From: Oscillospiraceae bacterium
GTDB taxonomy: Bacteria; Bacillota; Clostridia; Oscillospirales; Oscillospiraceae
Length of the DNA: 13,294 nucleotides
NCBI GenBank assembly: GCA_017936205.1
Contig: JAGBGB010000196.1
Location: 1 to 13,294 of the forward strand
Reading direction: 5' to 3'
Both the position numbers and the translations under genes were made by a program. The notes beneath the pieces were generated by a model. That model saw only the letters and a list, made by a program, of their open reading frames with translations, did not search any database and had not been told where the DNA came from. Positions 7,442-13,294 of this stretch are shown here, piece after piece (positions within the stretch are counted from its first letter, which is position 1; the number at the start of each line of letters is the position of its first letter).

Positions 7442-7474
7442 GTTACGCTTTGGTTACGACACAAGAGTTATAGT
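7442..7474 (+). promoter_or_regulatory. Probable activator-dependent promoter with 11-bp-spaced direct repeats
   Basis: Two GTTACG copies (7442-7447 and 7453-7458) have start points exactly 11 bp apart. They are followed about 10 bp later by TATAGT (7469-7474). With a 17-bp spacer the -35 position would be CGCTTT (7446-7451), a poor match covered by the repeats, as expected for an activator-dependent promoter. SARP activators are known to bind direct repeats with 11-bp spacing just before the -10, and the adjacent regulator carries a related DNA-binding domain. The leader to ATG 7530 would be about 50 nt. The assignment of regulator to site is inference. Confidence 0.6.
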
Positions 7475-7529
7475 TAGCACCGTAAGAAAAGGAAGATTAT
7501 AGGTTCTTGTGGTTTGAAGGAGAAGTACT

Positions 7530-10500
7530 ATGGATCATCGTTCCGTTTTACAGACCCAAAAGTACAAACGAAAAAAGAAAATCAAATCCAGACTGCAGAA
7601 GCTGGTTATGGTCTTGGCATGCGTGGTCGTGTTCTGTACGACCTATGCGCTGATTCTGCCTGCCATCACTACGAAGACAGAGATCTTCTGTGGCATTGAG
7701 GAGCACACCCATACGGTGGACTGCTATAAGCAGGTATCCTCCTCAGAGCTTGTGCTGACCTGTACGCCTCAGCTTCTGGGGGTCCATAGCCACACTTTGG
7801 AGTGTCGGGATGTGGATGGCAGCTTGATTTGCGGCCAGGTGGATTATGTGGCTCACAGTCATGATGAGCTGTGCTATGATGGGGAAGGGAGTCTCGTTTG
7901 CACCCTGCCGGAGTACAGCACTCATGTCCATAGCGAGGACTGCTATGCAGATATTCCTGTGGAGCCCACTGAGCCACCTCATGTTCATGAGGATAGCTGC
8001 TATGCAGATCAGCAGGGTGAGCTCGTATGTGGGCTTCAGGAGCAGGAGTCTCACAGCCATGGAGAAGACTGCTATGTTCGGGGCGAAGCCTTGATCTGTA
8101 CCTCTGCAGAAGAGGGGCATGTCCATGAGGATGCTTGCTATGAGCAGCTCCTGCAATGCGAATTGGAGGAGGGCGAGGGGCACAGCCACGGTGAGGACTG
8201 CTACCAATGGACCCGTGAAGTCATCTGCGGCATGGAGGAAGCCACTTCCGAAGCTGCGGTAGGTGAGACCGTTGGCGATCTGTTCCAGACGCCGCCCACC
8301 CATGAGCTGATCTGTGGTCAGATCCAGGCGATGTCCCATGCTCATGGAGATAGCTGCTTCCAACCTAAGCAGCAGCTGCTGACCTGTACTCTGGAGGAAA
8401 ATGAGTCCCACAGCCACACAGAGCTGTGCTACGGTGTGTGGGAATTGATCTGCGAGAAGGAGGAGCACATCCACGATGCGACCTGCTACGCAGACCTAAA
8501 GGCAGATCTGGAAGATGCTGAGGACTGGGAAGCCACCTTTGCAGATGTGGAATTGACCGGTCACTGGCAGCAGGACGTTCTTGCCATTGCAAGGACCCAG
8601 CTTGGCTATGCCGAGAGCAGTAAGAACTATATTATTACGGAAGGCGGCTCCCAGAAGGGCTACAGCCGATACGGAGCCTGGTATGGTGACATGTATGGTG
8701 ACTGGTGCGCCATGTTCACCTCCTTCTGTATGCACTATGCCGGGGTAGAGGGCATCCCTCTTCACAGCGGATGTACACCTTGGATCCGTGAGTTGAAGGA
8801 AATGAACCTCTATCGGGAAAGCGGCACCTACGAGCCGGAGCCCGGGGACCTGATCTTCTACGATTGGGAGGGGGACGGACTGTCCGACCATGTGGGTTTT
8901 GTTTCTGAGCTCCGATGCGAGACGGCGGAAGAGCCTGCGCAGCTGATCGCTTTAGAGGGAAATTCCTCCAATCGTGTCCAGTATGTCAGCTATGATCCCC
9001 ATGATGAGCGGATCTGCGGCTACGGTCAGCTTTCCAGGAATCGTCTGATCCCCAGCTTCTGCGGCTTCGATGAGCATGTACATGAAGAAGCCTGCTATGA
9101 TGAGGACGGCACACTGACCTGCACTCTTGAGGAGCACAGACATAATGCAGACTGCAACAGCTACAAGGTGGTATACCACGACGATCAGATCCGAGCCTTT
9201 GTGTATATCGAGAATGTCCTTGAGCTGCCTCAGGATCTGAGCCTGCAGGTCACTCCCATTACAGCGGAGAGCGATCAGAGCACCTTCGACTCCATGCAGG
9301 TAGCCCTCAGTGAGGAGATGGCAAGCCGTACAGAATATGTGGGAGCAGCGGCCTTCTACAGCTTACACCTCTACTCCGAGGGTCAGCCCTATGAGCTGCC
9401 TGAGGAGGCAAGGATCAAGGTAGATATGTCCTTTACGGAGCCTGTCTTTACGGCAGAGCAAATGGAACAGTCCAGTGGGACTCATACTTATCTGATCACG
9501 CCCGACCCCGATGCCCGGCAGTCGGAGACCGATGAAGGCTTGGTATCTGCCGATCCCGATGTGGATCGGGGTGCGATCGATACCGATGACCTGAAGCTCC
9601 CCCAGAAGGGAGAGAGCGGAAGCCTGACGCTTATGGGTCAGGCACCTTCCGCAGGAAGCTCCTTGAATTTGAGCACACAGGATGATGCTCCGACCGTGGG
9701 TGTACCCTCGGAGGAAGAGCTTACAGAGCTTTCTCCCGTGTATCAGGCAGCACTTGCAGAGGCTGGGGCCCTCCAACAGTCTGAGGAGGGCATCACCGGT
9801 GTCAGCTTCCGTTCCGGAGAGCTTGCTACCGTAGCCTTAGCCCTGACGAGGGAGACTGTTACAGGAACCTTCTGGGAGCGTGTTTATTCTACCAGCGATT
9901 TGACCGCTGATGGAGTGTATATGATCGTTTCCGCCGAGGGCAACTATGCACTTGTAGGAAACAGTTCCACAAACTACAAGGCGGTTTCCATCCAAACGGT
10001 TAAGGGAAATGACCAGTACTATATTATCTCTGATAGCGACGATACCAACCTCCACTGGAAATTTAACGGAAGTGGGACAAGCTATACAATACAGAATGTG
10101 GGTAGCTCAAGGTACTTAAATCTAAGCAGCAGCACCTTTATTTCAACATCTTCTTCCAGTGTAAAAACCACCTTTGCTTCGGCAGAAAAATGTTGGAGAC
10201 TCACATATGGAAGCTATAGCTTCACTACCCAATCCCTCCATAATGCCGGCAGTGGTGCTTTTACAAGAGTGAGAAGCTCCGGAGATGCAGACAGTGACAT
10301 GATGATCTTCAAGCTATCAGATGTCAAATCTCTGGAGATCCCCGCCGATGTCCTGGAGGAGAATGCCGGGGGGGGTGGTGCTGCGGGGGCCGGACCGGAA
10401 AAACCGGACTATCCCGACTTCATCACTCCATCCGGAAGCAAGACCGGTGATACGGCTCTGGTAAAGGATCTGGACGGCAATGAGGTGTCCATCAAGGGTG

Positions 10501-13010
10501 AGTATTACTCCGATCCTGCAACCTCCAATATTGAGAAGGAGTACCGCGAGGATACTTTTGCGGAGAATGAGCTGAACGACGGTAAGGTACTGACAGATAA
10601 ATCTGTTATTTACAGAGGGGACGACTACGGTGCATTTGCATCCTACGATGCCAATACCTTTGGCGTGACTCTTTCGACCTTGGGTCAGGACTATAAGGTG
10701 CCTTATCAGGATGTTGTAAAAACCCCTGTAGATGTGGTATTTGTTCTGGATGTATCGGGAAGTATGGCAACAGACTCTGGCTCCGACGGTAATCAGGACG
10801 GCAGAAACTCCAACCGATTGAAGGATATGGTTACGGCAACCAACGCTTCCATGAAGCAGATCTTTGACGACCATCCTGAGAACCGTGTTGGCATTGCAGT
10901 TTATTCCGGCGGTGCATGGGAATTGCTGCCTCTGGATCGGTATACTGCGGATAATGACGAATACTTGATCTATAAGCAGACGACTTATAGGCATCCGGCT
11001 ACGAATTCCAACTATAGTATTTGGTTTGCACAGGGAAGCAGTTCTCTGAAAAACAAGTCGGGCGAGTCCTTTGCAGATGTGGGTTCGGATGCAGTACAGG
11101 GCTTCGGCACCTATACGCAGGCAGGTATCGCTATGGGGCAGGATATTTTTGAGGCGATCGGTGATGACACTACCTACACAACCACCATTGGCGATGAGGA
11201 GCATCAGCGAACAGTTACGGTGATCCGACAGCCTGTTATGATCCTTGTCTCAGACGGTGAGCCCACCTACAGCACCAATAACTACATGGATCCTTTGAAT
11301 GGTCCCCACTATGGAAACGGCAACGGGGATGGTGAAACCAATGCAAAGGGTGTCCATGGCTACTATACGGTTCTGACTGCAAACTATAGCAAACGAATGG
11401 TCAGCATTCAGTATCAGAAGCCGGCACTGTTCTATACCATCGGTATGTATATCTATGAAGAGGATGATCCCAACAAGGTAGACACCGGCTCTGACACGCC
11501 GGATGATTACAAGATCGCAGTTCTGAATCCTACGGTAGAGAATGTTCAGACCGTGGCAGGCAGTCCCAATGCGGAGTATACATCCGATGTGTTTAAGCAA
11601 ATGATGCTGAGCACCTATGAGAACAGAACTCTCACTGTAGCAGAAGGCTGGGAAGAGGTTCAGTTAGGCGTTCCTCATATCGTTGAGCCGGTTTTGCAAG
11701 GGAATCCCTATGAAAACAACTACAGCTATGCAGACAACGCCTACTTCGGCGAAATTACAGAAGCTGAGTTGAAGAGAATTTTCAACGAGATTTACGCAAG
11801 CAGTATCAAGTCTGCACCTTATGGCTTCATTCTTTATAAGAATTCCGAGATCGATCTGGTGGACAACATCGGAGTCGGAATGGAGATAAAGGGAACGCCG
11901 GTACTGCGATACAACGGTGTGAACTACACTGAGCCCACTGTTTCTGTATCCGGGGCAGTTACGACCTACACCTATACCGGAACTCATAAGGATCCATATA
12001 TTCCCGACCGAGAAATGAATCTGGAAGAGATCAAGGTAATGGTAATTGAGAATGACGACGGTACACAGACGGTGGAGATGTATGTTCCTGATAGTGTGTT
12101 ACCTACCTATACGCCTGAGACTGTTGGACTGGAATACTATTACGAGATGCTTCCTGTCCGACTGATCTATCAGGTTGGTTTGACTGAAGCAGCGGAACAG
12201 CAGGTTCTGGCACTTCAGAACACCGGTGGGGAGGTAACCTTCTACACAAATAAATGGGTGAGCGAAAATGACTATGCCCACTCTACCCTGATCCCCAGTG
12301 ATGCAAATCCCTATTATATCGACCAGGATCTCAGTGATAATATCGTACCCGGACATCAGGAGCATCAGGAAGAGAAGACTGAGAATACCACCGGTACATT
12401 TGGTCTTGCTGTCGATTGCCACAAGTATACTGATGTCGAGTTTGATAATCGAACCCGTATCGAACACACCCTTGGTAACAACGGCAAGCTGGTGTTTAAG
12501 TCTGACACCACAGAGATCCCTGTGGAGAAGAAGTGGGAGCGTGTGAACGCTGACATTATGAACCCGGTGGTTCTGGAGCTGTACAAGGTTACGGAGACCG
12601 TAACGGAAGAAGAGGTCGTCCTCCGATCCGGAACGCTGTTTAACACTGTGACCCTGAATGCCGAGAACGCCTGGAAGGGCACCTTCACCGGTGTTCCCAT
12701 TCCCGATGACAGCTGGTACTATGTGGTGGTGGAGAAGCAGGTTCCCGGCTTCCAGTCCTTCTACAGCGGGGAGCTGCTCAGCTTCTCCGTAGATAACCAA
12801 CCGCTCAACGGCGTGAAGGTCGATTTTGCGGAACCTAAGAATGGCTCCGTAACCGTTACAAATGCCCCTGCTGTGGAGTTACCGCCCACAGGCAGATACG
12901 GCACACTTCCATATACTTTGGGAGGCTGCCTGCTGATTGCAGCCGCAGGCGCCGCCCTGATGTATACCAGACACGGCAGACGCAGAAGGGGGGATAGGAC
13001 AGTTCCGTAG
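7530..13010 (+). CDS. Giant LPxTG surface protein with His/Cys repeats, CHAP, vWA and Cna-B domains (probable pilus tip/adhesin)
   Basis: An 1826-residue secreted, wall-anchored protein. Domains in order: a basic N-terminus and membrane-spanning signal (about 11-46); eleven HxHxxxC motifs (54-320); a CHAP amidase/peptidase domain (about 345-500) with Cys393, His454 and Glu476/Asn478; two more HxHxxxC motifs (516-542); a low-similarity linker; a possible beta-trefoil-like region (about 780-932); a glycine-rich hinge (about 947-955); a von Willebrand A domain with MIDAS DVSGS (Asp1074) and SDGEPT (Asp1242); beta-rich modules (about 1440-1600); a Cna-B-like domain (about 1660-1780) with Lys1667/1668 and Asn1778 as possible isopeptide residues; LPPTG (1784-1788), a hydrophobic segment and a basic tail. 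AAGGAG at 7517-7522 supports the start. With the pilin-like gene downstream, a tip adhesin able to act on peptidoglycan is the likeliest role (inference). Confidence 0.9.
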   Translation: MDHRSVLQTQKYKRKKKIKSRLQKLVMVLACVVVFCTTYALILPAITTKTEIFCGIEEHTHTVDCYKQVSSSELVLTCTPQLLGVHSHTLECRDVDGSLICGQVDYVAHSHDELCYDGEGSLVCTLPEYSTHVHSEDCYADIPVEPTEPPHVHEDSCYADQQGELVCGLQEQESHSHGEDCYVRGEALICTSAEEGHVHEDACYEQLLQCELEEGEGHSHGEDCYQWTREVICGMEEATSEAAVGETVGDLFQTPPTHELICGQIQAMSHAHGDSCFQPKQQLLTCTLEENESHSHTELCYGVWELICEKEEHIHDATCYADLKADLEDAEDWEATFADVELTGHWQQDVLAIARTQLGYAESSKNYIITEGGSQKGYSRYGAWYGDMYGDWCAMFTSFCMHYAGVEGIPLHSGCTPWIRELKEMNLYRESGTYEPEPGDLIFYDWEGDGLSDHVGFVSELRCETAEEPAQLIALEGNSSNRVQYVSYDPHDERICGYGQLSRNRLIPSFCGFDEHVHEEACYDEDGTLTCTLEEHRHNADCNSYKVVYHDDQIRAFVYIENVLELPQDLSLQVTPITAESDQSTFDSMQVALSEEMASRTEYVGAAAFYSLHLYSEGQPYELPEEARIKVDMSFTEPVFTAEQMEQSSGTHTYLITPDPDARQSETDEGLVSADPDVDRGAIDTDDLKLPQKGESGSLTLMGQAPSAGSSLNLSTQDDAPTVGVPSEEELTELSPVYQAALAEAGALQQSEEGITGVSFRSGELATVALALTRETVTGTFWERVYSTSDLTADGVYMIVSAEGNYALVGNSSTNYKAVSIQTVKGNDQYYIISDSDDTNLHWKFNGSGTSYTIQNVGSSRYLNLSSSTFISTSSSSVKTTFASAEKCWRLTYGSYSFTTQSLHNAGSGAFTRVRSSGDADSDMMIFKLSDVKSLEIPADVLEENAGGGGAAGAGPEKPDYPDFITPSGSKTGDTALVKDLDGNEVSIKGEYYSDPATSNIEKEYREDTFAENELNDGKVLTDKSVIYRGDDYGAFASYDANTFGVTLSTLGQDYKVPYQDVVKTPVDVVFVLDVSGSMATDSGSDGNQDGRNSNRLKDMVTATNASMKQIFDDHPENRVGIAVYSGGAWELLPLDRYTADNDEYLIYKQTTYRHPATNSNYSIWFAQGSSSLKNKSGESFADVGSDAVQGFGTYTQAGIAMGQDIFEAIGDDTTYTTTIGDEEHQRTVTVIRQPVMILVSDGEPTYSTNNYMDPLNGPHYGNGNGDGETNAKGVHGYYTVLTANYSKRMVSIQYQKPALFYTIGMYIYEEDDPNKVDTGSDTPDDYKIAVLNPTVENVQTVAGSPNAEYTSDVFKQMMLSTYENRTLTVAEGWEEVQLGVPHIVEPVLQGNPYENNYSYADNAYFGEITEAELKRIFNEIYASSIKSAPYGFILYKNSEIDLVDNIGVGMEIKGTPVLRYNGVNYTEPTVSVSGAVTTYTYTGTHKDPYIPDREMNLEEIKVMVIENDDGTQTVEMYVPDSVLPTYTPETVGLEYYYEMLPVRLIYQVGLTEAAEQQVLALQNTGGEVTFYTNKWVSENDYAHSTLIPSDANPYYIDQDLSDNIVPGHQEHQEEKTENTTGTFGLAVDCHKYTDVEFDNRTRIEHTLGNNGKLVFKSDTTEIPVEKKWERVNADIMNPVVLELYKVTETVTEEEVVLRSGTLFNTVTLNAENAWKGTFTGVPIPDDSWYYVVVEKQVPGFQSFYSGELLSFSVDNQPLNGVKVDFAEPKNGSVTVTNAPAVELPPTGRYGTLPYTLGGCLLIAAAGAALMYTRHGRRRRGDRTVP
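7689..8489 (+). repeat. Protein-level array of eleven HxHxxxC motifs (two more at 9075-9155)
   Basis: Residues 54-320 of the large surface protein carry eleven HxHxxxC(Y) motifs, for example HTHTVDCY, HVHSEDCY, HSHGEDCY and HIHDATCY. Most are preceded by a cysteine 4-8 residues earlier (CGIEEH, CTLEEN, CEKEEH), giving a recurring C...HxHxxxC pattern. Two further units (HVHEEACY and HRHNADC) follow the CHAP domain. The Cys/His pattern suggests zinc or another metal, or disulfides; this is inference. The units vary at DNA level, so this is an old rather than freshly duplicated array. Confidence 0.8.
10368..10375 (+). repeat. G8 homopolymer tract inside the surface-protein gene
   Basis: Eight consecutive G bases encode part of a glycine-rich hinge (AGGGGAAGAG) between the trefoil-like region and the vWA domain. 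A one-base slip would shift the frame before the vWA, Cna-B and LPPTG parts. Phase variation is possible but not shown. Confidence 0.7.
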
Positions 13011-13044
13011 CAGTTCCGTAGCAGTTCCGTAGCAGTTCCATACC
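13001..13044 (+). repeat. Four tandem 11-bp repeats (AGTTCCGTAGC) at the 3' end of the surface-protein gene
   Basis: Units begin at 13001, 13012, 13023 and 13034; the first three are identical and the last is degenerate (AGTTCCATACC). The first unit contains the TAG stop of the large gene (13008-13010) and the rest lie before the pilin-like gene. Each unit carries GTTCCG (GTTCCA in the last), one base different from the GTTACG repeats at 7442-7458 and with the same 11-bp period. No good -10 follows at the expected distance, so a regulatory role is open. Confidence 0.85.
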
Positions 13045-13090
13045 CCCAACCACAAACACAAAACTTTAAAAAATGAAAGGAAAAATGACA

Positions 13091-13294
13091 ATGAAGAACT
13101 TTAAGCGCATTGCCGGCATCCTGCTGGCACTGGCCATGATGCTGGTCATGGTCCTCCCCGCTGCTGCTCTCACCGAGGTTGAAGAGAACACCGGCAGCAT
13201 CCTGATCAAGAACAACGACACCATCGATGCCTCCCAGAAGAAGTTCCAGGCTTACAAGATCCTGGACCTGAAGGCATACAAGAATGACGAAGGC
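13091..13294 (+). CDS. Pilin-like surface protein (N-terminal part, cut by window end)
   Basis: The first 68 codons of a gene that continues past the window. It begins MKNFKRIAGILLALAMMLVM, a typical signal peptide with a likely cleavage after LPAAA, followed by a mature N-terminus with NTGSILIKNND and KFQAYKILDLKAY. This pattern is familiar from major pilins of sortase-assembled pili with isopeptide (fimbrial D2-type) domains, where a YKxxD/YKIL-like strand opens the first domain. AAAGGA (13076-13081) lies 9 nt before ATG 13091. In-frame ATGs at 13085 and 13073 are alternatives, but the former is too close to the ribosome binding site and the latter has none. The gene starts 80 nt after the large surface protein with no terminator between, so they probably share a transcript. 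The sorting signal and any sortase gene would lie outside. Confidence 0.75.
   Translation, partial: MKNFKRIAGILLALAMMLVMVLPAAALTEVEENTGSILIKNNDTIDASQKKFQAYKILDLKAYKNDEG

Noticed and set aside
10317..11204. 295-codon antisense frame under the surface-protein gene
   Set aside because: The + strand reading shows clear vWA and MIDAS motifs here. The antisense product has low-complexity Ile/Val/Gly/Arg composition and no ribosome binding site evidence.
12099..12800. 233-codon antisense frame under the Cna-B region
   Set aside because: Shadow of the + strand codon pattern; the forward frame has coherent domains and a sorting signal.
13001..13044. Tandem repeats as a CRISPR array
   Set aside because: Units are 11 bp with no spacers and no cas genes nearby.

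Overview
The window looks like a chromosomal piece of a Clostridia-type Firmicute, most likely a gut Oscillospirales/Ruminococcaceae-like organism. The reasons are strong AGGAGG-type ribosome binding sites, close gene packing on one strand, an ArsC/Spx-family protein, an HD-domain CCA enzyme, a LytS-type kinase paired with a winged-helix regulator, and a very large LPxTG surface protein. That protein's N-terminus (LVMVLACVVVFCTTYALILP) is a type I associate with Clostridia surface proteins. This placement is inference; no rRNA or tRNA gene is present.

Layout, all genes on the + strand. (1) 1-132: part of an inverted-repeat, MITE-like element. (2) 182-2843: two candidate promoters and a chain of four overlapping genes: an unrecognised 43-residue ORF, truA (tRNA pseudouridine synthase), an ArsC/Spx-like thioredoxin-fold protein, and cca (tRNA nucleotidyltransferase). 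(3) 2840-4234: guaD (guanine deaminase) with its own promoter and a clear intrinsic terminator. (4) 4252-4464: a complete-looking MITE-like element with long terminal inverted repeats, in the opposite orientation to the copy at 1-132. (5) 4539-7357: a sensor histidine kinase and response regulator transcribed together and closed by a terminator. (6) 7442-13294: a regulatory region, an 1826-residue sortase-anchored surface protein and the first 68 codons of a pilin-like protein that runs off the window.

The accessory region of interest is 4539-13294. I read it as a two-component system next to, and probably controlling, a sortase-dependent pilus or surface-adhesin locus. The large protein combines 13 HxHxxxC motifs, a CHAP peptidoglycan-hydrolase-like domain, a possible beta-trefoil-like carbohydrate-binding region, a von Willebrand A domain with a MIDAS motif, a Cna-B-like stalk and an LPPTG anchor. 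It resembles a pilus tip or large adhesin; the next gene looks like the pilus shaft subunit.

The most specific regulatory observation is a pair of GTTACG repeats exactly 11 bp apart just upstream of a -10 hexamer before the large gene. The adjacent regulator has a C-terminal DNA-binding domain resembling that of SARP activators, which are known to bind direct repeats with 11-bp spacing next to the -10. A second array of four GTTCCG-like repeats, also with an 11-bp period, lies between the large gene and the pilin gene.
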